Shown in pieces: positions 48,294-56,679 of a DNA stretch of 64,000 nucleotides; within the stretch, counting starts at the first letter, position 1, and every line of letters starts with the position of its first letter. The stretch is from Lachnospira pectinoschiza (GTDB taxonomy: Bacteria; Bacillota; Clostridia; Lachnospirales; Lachnospiraceae): contig NZ_FNHZ01000004.1 of NCBI RefSeq assembly GCF_900103815.1, positions 196,705-260,704 of the forward strand, given 5' to 3'. The notes beneath the pieces are model-generated. The model was given only the letters and a program-made list of their open reading frames with translations. It was not told where the DNA came from and made no database searches. A program made the position numbers and the translations under genes.

Positions 48294-48829
48294 GTTTTAT
48301 CACCCATTTCGTTTAAAGTCTCTTCAATAAGAGCATTACTGTCGCTTTCATTAATTGACTTAGAAACTAACTTAGAAGCCATTGCTGCAGCAACAACAAC
48401 GATCTGCTGCTTAACTTCATCAGCAACTTTCTGCTTTTCAAGCTCTGCTTCTTTATTAGCCTGCGCAATAATTCTAGCTGCTTCTTCTTTACCCTCGTCA
48501 ATAAGTCTCTGCTTATTATGCTCGCCAGTCTTTCTAGCATCACTTAAAATGCTTTCTGCTTCTTTACTAGCAGCCTTAAGCTTAGCCTCGTATTCCTGCT
48601 TCATAGCAAGGGCATCTTCTTTATCCTTAGCAGCACCTTCAATATCACTTGTGATCTTATCCTGACGCTTCTTTAACATGTTACGTACTGGATTAAAAAG
48701 GATATATGAAAGTAATATAAATAGGATGAAGACATTAATTAATGTTATTGCAGCATCAAAAAGGAGCTGTGCATCCAAGCCAAATAATCGTCCTTCAAGG
48801 ACAATTGCTGTATTTCCTAACAAATTCAC
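48281..48829 (-). CDS. atpF: ATP synthase b subunit
   Basis: 182 aa, the peripheral stalk. One N-terminal membrane helix (about 23-42, with FNPVRNMLKKR after it) leads into a long Ala/Glu/Lys-rich coiled coil. The start is a GTG at 48827-48829, seven bases after GGAGG; no ATG is suitably placed. Confidence 0.95.
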   Translation of the reverse strand: MNLLGNTAIVLEGRLFGLDAQLLFDAAITLINVFILFILLSYILFNPVRNMLKKRQDKITSDIEGAAKDKEDALAMKQEYEAKLKAASKEAESILSDARKTGEHNKQRLIDEGKEEAARIIAQANKEAELEKQKVADEVKQQIVVVAAAMASKLVSKSINESDSNALIEETLNEMGDKTWLS

Positions 48830-48873
48830 TTGTTGGCCTCCTTTCTATTATCTTACTTCGATATGTCTTAATC

Positions 48874-49143
<270 letters not shown>

Positions 49144-49174
49144 TTAAATAAAATTTGTTTTTTAGTTCTGCCTC

Positions 49175-49897
49175 TTAATCGGCAATCTTGTCGTTAACAT
49201 AAACCATAGTTAACATACTAAATACATACGCCTGAATGCATCCTGAGAAGATATCAAAATATGCATGGAGTATTGATGGGTAAGCTACTGTGAATGGACC
49301 AAGTAAATCATAGATTAAGCCCATAAGTACTGTACCCGACATTACGTTACCAAATAGACGTAATGATAATGACAACGGAACTGCAAATTCACCAATTAAA
49401 TTGATTGGGAATAAGAACCAAATTGGCTGGAACAATGCACCAAAGTGTCCTAACTTATTCTTCTTAATACCATTGAACTGTACTAAGACGAAAGTAATAA
49501 GACCTAGGCATAATGTTACGCCGTAGTCCGCTGTAGGCGGTCTCAGACCGAAAATTCCCGAAATATTTGATATGATAATAAAGATAAATAATGCAGAAAT
49601 GTAATTCTTGAATCTGTAAGCATTGCTGCCCATGATTCCATCAACCATTCCGCCTAACATATCTACTATCATTTCGACAATATTCTGGAATGTTCCCGGT
49701 GTGTCCGTGGCATTAACTTTGTTGATCTTCACTCTAGCAATAATTGCCATAATGATGATGAAGACTGACACAATCAACATAGCTACGTGAGTTGAATCAA
49801 TACCTAGTTCTACACCGCCTAGCTTAAAAGTGTAAAACGTCTGGATCATAAAGCTTGAATCACCAGCTACTGATGTGTTTAAACTTAAAGCGCCCAC
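49175..49897 (-). CDS. atpB: ATP synthase a subunit
   Basis: 240 aa, the membrane stator that forms the ion half-channels against the c ring. It has about five to six helices; the conserved Arg is in PLSLSLRLFGNVMSG, and the last helices carry FSGCIQAYVFSML. The start is probably the GTG at 49895-49897, preceded by GGAAGGTG; the upstream in-frame codons would overlap the atpI end and lack a ribosome site. A TTG or ATG further in is possible. Confidence 0.94.
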   Translation of the reverse strand: MGALSLNTSVAGDSSFMIQTFYTFKLGGVELGIDSTHVAMLIVSVFIIIMAIIARVKINKVNATDTPGTFQNIVEMIVDMLGGMVDGIMGSNAYRFKNYISALFIFIIISNISGIFGLRPPTADYGVTLCLGLITFVLVQFNGIKKNKLGHFGALFQPIWFLFPINLIGEFAVPLSLSLRLFGNVMSGTVLMGLIYDLLGPFTVAYPSILHAYFDIFSGCIQAYVFSMLTMVYVNDKIAD

Positions 49898-49916
49898 CTT
49901 CTCACCTTCCTTTTCT

Positions 49917-50303
49917 TTAAGATAGTAATTTATGAGTAAACGGCTCAATATAAGCCGCTACTTTCATTGAAAACATGCCAATAATGGCACAAACTGGGTT
50001 ACCTGCGTGTAATAAAAAGAGTAGCAAAAAAATAGCTATCATTACCAGTAACCTAATAAGATAACCCAAGATATAAGATTTAGAGCCCTGTTCATTGCCG
50101 TAAACTACTTTACGGATTACAAAGCTCATATGAATGGATGAAAAAATAGCATAGAGCACGCCAAAAGAAAGCCCAGAAACACAATATCCTTTGTTATCTG
50201 GAACTGCTATTAAGATGATGATTGCACCGATTACAAAATATAATCCTTCTACCAAAATCATTCCTGGTAGGCTTTCATTAACTTGCTTGATTCTTTCTAG
50301 CAT
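49917..50303 (-). CDS. atpI: ATP synthase subunit I-like membrane protein
   Basis: 128 aa with four hydrophobic helices (about 14-34, 44-62, 82-100, 104-120). Position directly before atpB and after the AtpZ-like gene, together with size and topology, identify it as the Firmicute ATP synthase subunit I, which helps assemble the c ring and may carry Mg2+. Sequence conservation in the family is low, so the call rests mostly on context. Confidence 0.75.
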   Translation of the reverse strand: MLERIKQVNESLPGMILVEGLYFVIGAIIILIAVPDNKGYCVSGLSFGVLYAIFSSIHMSFVIRKVVYGNEQGSKSYILGYLIRLLVMIAIFLLLFLLHAGNPVCAIIGMFSMKVAAYIEPFTHKLLS

Positions 50304-50327
50304 CTATCTACCATCCTTACAATTTGT

Positions 50328-50630
50328 TTATTCGTCACGTTCATTCTTGTGTTCACGGTTGTAATTATCCAACTTCTCCTGAATAAGCGCTTCTTCATCT
50401 CTTTTCCGCTTAGCTTCTTCTTGCACTATCGTTGCTTTAACGAGAGCATAAGCGTTCCTTCCTCCTGCCGCTATACCTAGTATCGTTAATACTAGGGAAA
50501 AGAGATTCGTGTTAAATTTTCCATCTAGCCAAACACCCAGCGCGACGCACACGAAAAGTGGCACCATCACACAAATACTTATCTGGGATACTAGCACTAT
50601 ATTTCTTAATGCCTTACCTTTGTTCTCCAT
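50328..50630 (-). CDS. AtpZ/AtpI family protein
   Basis: 100 aa with two helices (about 8-33 and 40-63) joined by the conserved GVWLDGKF, then a charged C-terminal helix. AtpZ-type proteins open many atp operons and act with AtpI in ring assembly or Mg2+ transport. The segment LGIAAGGRNAY matches the family's second helix. It is the first gene of the operon and follows the atp promoter. Confidence 0.85.
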   Translation of the reverse strand: MENKGKALRNIVLVSQISICVMVPLFVCVALGVWLDGKFNTNLFSLVLTILGIAAGGRNAYALVKATIVQEEAKRKRDEEALIQEKLDNYNREHKNERDE

Positions 50631-50660
50631 ACCGTATATCCCTTCAAAACAGATATCAAT

Positions 50661-50689
50661 ATTTTACCATTTAATCAAGAAAATGTCTA
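50661..50689 (-). promoter_or_regulatory. ATP synthase operon promoter (TAGACA-N17-TAAAAT)
   Basis: On the minus strand TAGACA (50684-50689), 17-bp spacer, TAAAAT (50661-50666), about 30 bases before the first start codon. Confidence 0.65.
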
Positions 50690-50730
50690 CATTTTGTTAA
50701 TTTTGTATCAAATTTAATTCAATTATTCAT

Positions 50731-50759
50731 TTGAATTTTGCATACATTATTGTTATAAT
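50731..50759 (+). promoter_or_regulatory. Promoter of the DUF402 gene (TTGAAT-N17-TATAAT)
   Basis: TTGAAT at 50731-50736 and TATAAT at 50754-50759, spacer 17; divergent from the atp promoter. Confidence 0.75.
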
Positions 50760-50804
50760 TTGTTTAATATATAATTTATATCACATACATGGGAGGTGAT
50801 TAAA

Positions 50805-51293
50805 TTGGCAACACTTTATAGAAAAAGACTTGTTCCTATGGAATGCGTAGAGCTTAAAGATGATGTTATTGTTTACCAGGATGCAGATAGAATCGTAACC
50901 GTATGGAATACGCTTAAGCCCAAGAAAGAATTCTCACATGGTATATCTTATTATGTGATGAACGAAGGCATTAAAGTCAGCAAGTTCTATAGAGATGATA
51001 ATTCTCTTACCTATATATATGTGGATATAATCGACACAGAATATAATAAAGAAGAAGATAAGTTCATTTTTACTGATTTAATCGCAGATGTTATTGTTAA
51101 TGAAGACGGTAATTATCGCGTAGTTGATTTAGACGAATTAGCAGATGCTTTCAAAAGCGACATAATTTCTAAGGACTATTTAGTAGCATCCCTGAATAGG
51201 CTAAACAATCTACTGCTTTCAATATATAGCGGCAGCTTTAAGGAATATGTAAAATTTATTGAGCGCTTCGAGGCTAACATAAAAGTAATTTAA
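50805..51293 (+). CDS. DUF402 domain protein
   Basis: 162 aa, soluble. The core matches DUF402 (FomD-like): a strand-rich half leading to SLTYIYVDIIDTEYNKEED, FTDLIADVIVNEDG and VVDLDELADAF, the acidic residues of which bind divalent metal in known members (nucleoside di-/triphosphate phosphatases such as Ntdp). The function here is therefore a possible nucleotide phosphatase. The start is probably the TTG at 50805-50807, four bases after an almost perfect GGGAGGTGATT; the GTG at 50796 lies inside that ribosome site. Own promoter, bidirectional terminator. Confidence 0.75.
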   Translation: MATLYRKRLVPMECVELKDDVIVYQDADRIVTVWNTLKPKKEFSHGISYYVMNEGIKVSKFYRDDNSLTYIYVDIIDTEYNKEEDKFIFTDLIADVIVNEDGNYRVVDLDELADAFKSDIISKDYLVASLNRLNNLLLSIYSGSFKEYVKFIERFEANIKVI

Positions 51294-51297
51294 AAAC

Positions 51298-51342
51298 AAA
51301 GGCTTTAATATCTCTAGAAATTCTAGGATACTAAAGCCTTTT
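51298..51342. terminator. Bidirectional terminator between DUF402 and dCMP deaminase genes
   Basis: AAAGGCTTTA (51298-51307) pairs with TAAAGCCTTT (about 51332-51341), with an inner stem TCTAGAA/TTCTAGG; Ts on the right and As on the left. Confidence 0.85.
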
Positions 51343-51352
51343 ATTATTATGA

Positions 51353-51838
51353 TTATAATGTAAATGTAATCTCTCTCTGACTTTCGTGATACTTAACGAT
51401 TTCAACACCTGCTGCCTTTAGCATTCTCTTTGATGCTATAACAGAAGCTGTATCTGCATACTTGTCGCAGTCGTAAACCACTGTCTTTATGCCAGATTGA
51501 ATAATTGCCTTTGCACATTCATTACACGGAAAAAGTGTAACATATATCTTAGAACCATCTAAACTTCCACCACGATAGTTAAGAATTGCATTTAACTCAC
51601 TATGTGTTGTGTAAAGATACTTGTTCTCAAGAGGGTCGCCCTCTCTGCACCATGGAAATTCATCATCTGAACAACCAATTGGCAATCCATTATATCCCAT
51701 AGATAAAATCTTATTGTCCTGACTTACTATACAAGCTCCCACCTGAGTGTTAGGGTCCTTTGATCTAAAGGCCGATAGCTTAGCCACTCCCATAAAATAT
51801 TCATCCCATGAAATATAGTCAGTTCTCTTCTGACTCAT
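51353..51838 (-). CDS. Deoxycytidylate deaminase (dCMP deaminase, ComEB-like)
   Basis: 161 aa. A zinc-dependent cytidine-deaminase fold enzyme that turns dCMP into dUMP for thymidylate synthesis. The zinc ligands and catalytic Glu are in THSELNAIL (HxE) and LFPCNECAKAI (PCxxC); a further Cys/His-rich insert (GCSDDEFPWCRE) is typical of dCMP deaminases. GGGAGGTG precedes the ATG. Last gene of the tsaC-phosphatase-rpiB group. Confidence 0.93.
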   Translation of the reverse strand: MSQKRTDYISWDEYFMGVAKLSAFRSKDPNTQVGACIVSQDNKILSMGYNGLPIGCSDDEFPWCREGDPLENKYLYTTHSELNAILNYRGGSLDGSKIYVTLFPCNECAKAIIQSGIKTVVYDCDKYADTASVIASKRMLKAAGVEIVKYHESQREITFTL

Positions 51839-51871
51839 ATAGTTACACCTCCCTTTATATAGTCTAAATTT

Positions 51872-52303
51872 CTAGTCTTCTAACATGCTAATTCTTCTAA
51901 TGTGTCTTTCATCATTAGAGAACTTAGCCTCTAAAAATGTATCAGCGATTCTAAATGCTAATTCTGGTCCAAGTACTCTTGCACCCATACATAATACGTT
52001 AGCGTTGTTGTGCTCTCTTGTAGCCTGAGCTGAGAAGCAGTCACTACATAATGCAGCTCTGATGCCCTTAACCTTATTAGCTGCCATGCTCATACCAATT
52101 CCTGTACCGCAAAGTAAGATACCAAGCTCAACCTCTGATGATAAAACTGATTCGCAAACCTGCTTTGCATAAACTGGATAATCACAAGAATCCTTTGTAT
52201 AAGTACCCTTATCGATTACTTCGTAGCCCTTCTTTTCTAAATGTGCTACTAACTGTTCCTTTAATTCGATTGCGCCGTGATCGCATCCAATTGCTAATTT
52301 CAT
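51872..52303 (-). CDS. rpiB: Ribose-5-phosphate isomerase B
   Basis: 143 aa. It interconverts ribose-5-phosphate and ribulose-5-phosphate. Marks are IGCDHGAIELK (phosphate and ring-opening residues), CGTGIGMSMAANK with the catalytic Cys, and REHNNANVLCMGARV. The equivalent B. subtilis gene (ywlF) sits in the same order after ywlC and ywlE. 12 bp after the phosphatase gene. Confidence 0.96.
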   Translation of the reverse strand: MKLAIGCDHGAIELKEQLVAHLEKKGYEVIDKGTYTKDSCDYPVYAKQVCESVLSSEVELGILLCGTGIGMSMAANKVKGIRAALCSDCFSAQATREHNNANVLCMGARVLGPELAFRIADTFLEAKFSNDERHIRRISMLED

Positions 52304-52315
52304 ACCAAAACTCCT

Positions 52316-52897
52316 TTAATTGTTATTAATTTGTCCTTTACCTTGTCTTTTGTTGTTACCATTAACTACGGGCGTTTTTAATGTGTCATCTTTATTAGCA
52401 TCATCTAAAGAAGAATCCTCTTCTACTGATTCTTCCTCATCTGAGTTGCTATCTTTATCAATTAAATCCTTAGCAATTATGTCTACAAGCTCATATATTT
52501 GCTCAAAACATAAATTGTACTCATCCATCCCCTTGCCGTAAGGATTTATAATTTCTTTGTCTGGAAAACCAGCATACTCCGATAATGTATAAACATTTAT
52601 CGCTTCATCAAATGTATCATAGATCTTCTGCTTCATGGCAGAATTCATTGTTAAAACTAAAGTATCATTTCCAAAATCCTTTGCATTAATCTCCTCTGAA
52701 GAATTATTAGGAATAATTACTTCGTGCTTAGCTGCTACTGCAACTGCCTTAGGATTATATGGTTCAGAAAATAAAACTACCATGCCTCGAGATTCAACCT
52801 TTAATTCCGGCATTAAATTAGCCAAAATCGTTGCTGCCATGGGACTTCTACTGGTATTCTCTGAACAAACAAAAATTACTTTCTTGTATGCGCTCAA
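52316..52897 (-). CDS. Low-molecular-weight protein phosphatase-like (YwlE family), general acid replaced
   Basis: 193 aa. The first ~150 residues form an LMW-PTP domain: the P-loop is VCSENTSRSPM (C-x5-R). YwlE-type members act on phospho-arginine or phospho-tyrosine. The general-acid loop normally reads DPYG or DPFG; here it reads INPYGKGMDEY, so the acid Asp is Asn (codon AAT), which would weaken or alter activity. The last ~40 residues are an acidic, then Asn/Lys-rich, disordered tail. The start is a TTG at 52895-52897 behind GGGGGTGG. Sits between tsaC and rpiB, as ywlE does. Confidence 0.82.
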   Translation of the reverse strand: MSAYKKVIFVCSENTSRSPMAATILANLMPELKVESRGMVVLFSEPYNPKAVAVAAKHEVIIPNNSSEEINAKDFGNDTLVLTMNSAMKQKIYDTFDEAINVYTLSEYAGFPDKEIINPYGKGMDEYNLCFEQIYELVDIIAKDLIDKDSNSDEEESVEEDSSLDDANKDDTLKTPVVNGNNKRQGKGQINNN

Positions 52898-52933
52898 AAC
52901 TAGCCACCCCCAATTCTAACAAATCGTCATCCT

Positions 52934-53992
52934 CTAATCAACTTTAACAAGTTTATGTCCTGCTGCCTTAATTAATCTATTCATAATAGCCTGTCCTACA
53001 TCTGCTGAATCAAAGCTTTCTGAATAAACTACCTCAATTCCATCTTTATCAAAATCTCTTAAAACCTTATATAGGTTCTTTGCAATGCTTAGCTCGTCTT
53101 CTCTGCTGCCAAGAACATAGACATGTTCATGACCATAACAAGACTTTGTCTCATCTGTTGCCATAACGGCTGTCTTTTTGCCAAGCTCATCTGCCTTTTT
53201 TATTTCTTCATTAATATAGTCTACAACTTTTTTTGTATCGCCTTCAACTATAGTAATTTCTGCATTAGGCGCATAGTGCTTATATTTCATTCCAGGTGCC
53301 TTTGGCTTAACTCCAGGTTTAACCTCACCAACGATTGCTGGGTCAATTCTAACCTCACCAATTACTTCCTCAAAATCCTTCTTTGTAATATAACCTGGTC
53401 TAAGAATTGTAGGAATCTCTTCACTTAAATCAATAATTGAAGATTCAAGTCCAATATCTACTGTGTCATCCTGAATTATCATATCAATTTTTCCAGATAA
53501 ATCATTAATAACATGCTCAGCTCTTGTAGGACTTGGCTTTCCTGATGTATTAGCAGATGGTGCTGCTATATAAACTCCTGACTGGGCTATAAGTCTGTTG
53601 GCAACCTTGTGACTTGGCATTCTAATTGCCACTGTTTCAAGTCCACCAGTTGTTGCGCTTGGAACTATGTCCGATTTTTTCAAAATCATTGTCATTGGAC
53701 CTGGCCAAAATTTCTTGGCTAGAGCTAGTGCCTTCTCTGGAACCTCAACTGATAACTTATAAAGTGCATCCAAATCAGCAATATGTACTATTAATGGGTT
53801 ATCAGATGGTCGTCCCTTTGCTGCGTAAATCTTCTTTGATGCATTTGCATCAAGGGCATCTCCCCCTAAACCATAAACTGTCTCTGTTGGAAATGCTACT
53901 AAACCACCGTTATTTAGAATTTCCTTTGCCTCTTCGTATATTAAATTATCTTTCTTCTCATCTCCAGAAACCACTCTTATCCTTGTTTCCAT
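52934..53992 (-). CDS. tsaC: L-threonylcarbamoyladenylate synthase (Sua5/YrdC type)
   Basis: 352 aa. It makes threonylcarbamoyl-AMP for the t6A37 modification of ANN-decoding tRNAs. The YrdC domain (about 15-205) has GGLVAFPTETVYGLGGDA, KGRPSDNPLIVHI and APSANTSGKPSPT; a C-terminal Sua5 domain follows, joined by a linker ending GMKYKHYAP. It is therefore the long Sua5 (TsaC2) form, like B. subtilis YwlC. GGAG precedes the ATG. It is the likely first gene of a four-gene group. Confidence 0.95.
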   Translation of the reverse strand: METRIRVVSGDEKKDNLIYEEAKEILNNGGLVAFPTETVYGLGGDALDANASKKIYAAKGRPSDNPLIVHIADLDALYKLSVEVPEKALALAKKFWPGPMTMILKKSDIVPSATTGGLETVAIRMPSHKVANRLIAQSGVYIAAPSANTSGKPSPTRAEHVINDLSGKIDMIIQDDTVDIGLESSIIDLSEEIPTILRPGYITKKDFEEVIGEVRIDPAIVGEVKPGVKPKAPGMKYKHYAPNAEITIVEGDTKKVVDYINEEIKKADELGKKTAVMATDETKSCYGHEHVYVLGSREDELSIAKNLYKVLRDFDKDGIEVVYSESFDSADVGQAIMNRLIKAAGHKLVKVD

Positions 53993-54017
53993 GACGTCTC
54001 CTTACTTTTATCTATAT

Positions 54018-55718
54018 CTAATTATTAAGATATTTATTTATTACAGTCCAAATATCGCTTGTCTCAAGTCCAAGCTTCCAGCTTGCAACGCCGGCAACGT
54101 CTGCCTCATCAATAACCTTCATCTTAGCCTCTATAGATAAAGCCTCTTCAAACCAAATATCAATTGTTGAACCATCTTTTTCATAGCTAACCACATACTG
54201 TGAAACCTCATCGTTCCAGAATGCAGAATAACCATCGCTTGTCATTTTGCTTATTGCTGCCTGCATACCTACAGCAGAGCTTGTTGTTGTGCCATTTGTA
54301 GTCTTCCAGATTCTTGTAAAAAATGGAACACCAACGATAAGCTGACTATTATCAACATCTTCTAAGACCTCGTTAATAGCTTCAGTTACAAATGGAAGTG
54401 AAGCTACAGAACCTGCCTCTGAGCCAGCATAGTGCTCATCGTAGGCCATAAGTATAACATAGTCTACAAAAGATGACTGCTCCTTTAATCTATAACATGA
54501 ATTATAGCTTTCTGGCTTGTAATTATCAGTAGATAAAACCAGATTAGCCTTTTCACATTCAACGGATAATTCTCTTAAAAACTCCAAGAAATCTCTTGAA
54601 TAGTTTGTGTTTACATTTTCAAAATCAAGATTAATTCCATCAAAGCCATAAGTACTTGCTCCTGAAATTAATGTATTAATCATCTTAGTTCTTGCAGCCT
54701 TACTCTTAAATAAAGTCTCAAAATCCACGCTTGTATCAAAGTCATCCACTAAGGCCCAAACTTTAATGCCCTTACTGTGCATGCTTGTTACTAAATCGCT
54801 AGTTCCATCAAAGGATAGGGAACCATCTGATCCAGAAATTGAATACCAAGTTGGGGACAACACATTTACACCAGTTGCAGAAGATAATAGGTTAGAAATG
54901 TTACTATTACCTGCAGTTCCCTCCACCTGGAACCAAGTTAAATTAATATCTGTATCAAAACTAATTGTAGTCTTGTCATCTTCATAGCTTGTGCTTCTAA
55001 CATTGCTGTATTTATCAGTTACATCTTTAGTTCTAACGTAACCCTTAATGCCTGTTGGTGTAACTACCTCAAGCCAATCCTCTAATTCCTTAGTAACCAC
55101 AAGGCGAGTTCCCTTTGAAACGCTTTCAACCACTTCGCTCTTAACGCCGCCTCTATATCTAACGCTAATCTTAGACTTAGCATCTACGCAAGTTTCTTCA
55201 TCATAGCTTGTAGTAATCACAAGTCTATTAGGGTCACTAGCAATTACATAATCTAAATCTGTGTGACTTGCAACATAATCCCAGTTAAGATAAAGTGTAT
55301 CCCCTTCCTTAACTAAAACTGTCACATCACTTGTATAAGCATTATCCTCTTCGTCAGTATATTCGTTAGAATTCTCCTTAAAGGAATACATATGATGTGT
55401 ATCAGAATAAATAACACAGCTTGTTTCCTTATCATAATAGAATCTTAAATTAATATCGCTCTCAACTAAATCCTGTCTAACATAGAGATTTCCGTCAATG
55501 TAGACCCCCTGATTTGTATATTCCTCGCCATCAAGAATTACAAGTAATTCCTCTGAACCTTCCTGCATATCAAAGTAATCATATGCACTCATCTTCTTAC
55601 TAGTTGGCGCATACTTATATATATAAACGCACACCCCTAGGGCAATAATGCAAACTAAGGCAATTACTGCTGTCACTAAAAGCTTCTTCTTTTTCATAAT
55701 TGAATTCCTTTTATTCAT
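54018..55718 (-). CDS. Membrane-anchored GH18 glycosidase with SH3 domain
   Basis: 566 aa. One N-terminal helix (about 15-35), a domain with copper-amine-oxidase-like strands (about 50-165), an SH3b domain (about 170-235; GTRLVVTKELEDWLEVVTPTG) and a GH18 barrel (about 250-566) with YGFDGINLDFENV, the family DxxDxDxE-type motif and catalytic Glu. LIVGVPFFTRIW and the final ASWKLGLE fit YaaH/SleL-like peptidoglycan N-acetylglucosaminidases. It probably acts on wall glycan. I chose the ATG at 55716-55718 after GGAGAG; a TTG four codons upstream overlaps that site. It lies 25 bp from tsaC on the same strand, so read-through into tsaC is possible. Confidence 0.88.
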   Translation of the reverse strand: MNKRNSIMKKKKLLVTAVIALVCIIALGVCVYIYKYAPTSKKMSAYDYFDMQEGSEELLVILDGEEYTNQGVYIDGNLYVRQDLVESDINLRFYYDKETSCVIYSDTHHMYSFKENSNEYTDEEDNAYTSDVTVLVKEGDTLYLNWDYVASHTDLDYVIASDPNRLVITTSYDEETCVDAKSKISVRYRGGVKSEVVESVSKGTRLVVTKELEDWLEVVTPTGIKGYVRTKDVTDKYSNVRSTSYEDDKTTISFDTDINLTWFQVEGTAGNSNISNLLSSATGVNVLSPTWYSISGSDGSLSFDGTSDLVTSMHSKGIKVWALVDDFDTSVDFETLFKSKAARTKMINTLISGASTYGFDGINLDFENVNTNYSRDFLEFLRELSVECEKANLVLSTDNYKPESYNSCYRLKEQSSFVDYVILMAYDEHYAGSEAGSVASLPFVTEAINEVLEDVDNSQLIVGVPFFTRIWKTTNGTTTSSAVGMQAAISKMTSDGYSAFWNDEVSQYVVSYEKDGSTIDIWFEEALSIEAKMKVIDEADVAGVASWKLGLETSDIWTVINKYLNN

Positions 55719-55792
55719 AACACTCTCCAAAAAATTTTATTAATGAACATGCTTTTTATTGTAACACTAGAGACTTAAAAAAGCCACCGACC

Positions 55793-55821
55793 ATTATACA
55801 CCTATATGCATTATTAGCAAA
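55793..55821 (-). promoter_or_regulatory. Probable promoter of the GH18 gene (TTTGCT-N17-TATAAT)
   Basis: On the minus strand TTTGCT (55816-55821), 17-bp spacer, TATAAT (55793-55798). Confidence 0.45.
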
Positions 55822-56003
55822 CATCTATTAAGGTGCCCTAGTCAGTGACTTTCTTTAATATATACGCAGAGGGACTATGTATATATTTGAAAATGTTATT
55901 TCGTTTTTTACTTTGTCGTATTTATAAAATTTTTCATTAGTTGTTAAACGACGAAATTGCTTTCCTTGTTTCTAATTTTCTTCTTATTATTTGTGATATA
56001 TTT

Positions 56004-56660
56004 TTATGAATAAATTAGACCGTCTAGCCAGATTAAATTCTTTCCATCAATTATCTCCATATCAAAAATCTCTGGGATAATCTGAACATTTACGCCAAAC
56101 TCCTTTGCAAGTTTAGCCTTTCTCTTCTTATTATAATCTCTTGTTAACATAGTCAAATCTTCCTCCTCATCTCTAAGTTTAATTCGTCTGATTCTTTCTG
56201 TCACTTCCCTTAATTTATAAGGACTAAGAGAGCCTAATAAAAATCTTTTCTCGCAGCTAAAGTAGAACTTCAGCGCTTCTCTATAATTCTTATCATTTAC
56301 ACTAATATCCAAAATTGCGCAGTCATAAGAATTTACTATTTCACCTAAATAGGCATTGTTATTGCATGCATAGTAATGAATTCCGTTAAAATTAATTCCT
56401 TGAAATCTCCTTAATTCCTTATAAGACTTATCTCTTAAATCAAATAATTTGTTACTAGTATAAGTATTAGCGTAATCCTTTAGGCCTTCGTAATCATTTT
56501 CATTATTAAAGCTTATAAGAGCTACCTTTAAGCCTAGCCCGTTTCTTAAATAATTAGCTAGGGCAAAGGCTAAGTGAGTTGTTCCCACAGCTCTTGATAG
56601 GCCTAAAAGTCCTATACTCATTTTCCCTAATCTCTTCTTATTAGATTTAAAATGTCTCAT
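56004..56660 (-). CDS. ParA/MinD-like P-loop protein lacking the Walker lysine
   Basis: 218 aa. After a basic N-terminus comes MSIGLLGLSRAVGTTHLAFALANYL, laid out like the deviant Walker A of ParA/MinD ATPases but with GTTH where GKTT or GKST is expected; then KVALISFN and, later, YDCAILDIS, like a Walker B strand. The same GxxxxxGxTHxxxxLA motif is present in the C-terminal half of the kinase encoded just upstream, which suggests a common ancestry and partnership. Function unknown. Candidate starts are the ATG at 56658-56660 (used here) or MSIG at 56619-56621 behind AGGGAAA; a TTG at 56705 overlaps the kinase. I found no clear terminator after it. Confidence 0.6.
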   Translation of the reverse strand: MRHFKSNKKRLGKMSIGLLGLSRAVGTTHLAFALANYLRNGLGLKVALISFNNENDYEGLKDYANTYTSNKLFDLRDKSYKELRRFQGINFNGIHYYACNNNAYLGEIVNSYDCAILDISVNDKNYREALKFYFSCEKRFLLGSLSPYKLREVTERIRRIKLRDEEEDLTMLTRDYNKKRKAKLAKEFGVNVQIIPEIFDMEIIDGKNLIWLDGLIYS

Positions 56661-56679
56661 AAATTCAATTTTTCTTTTC

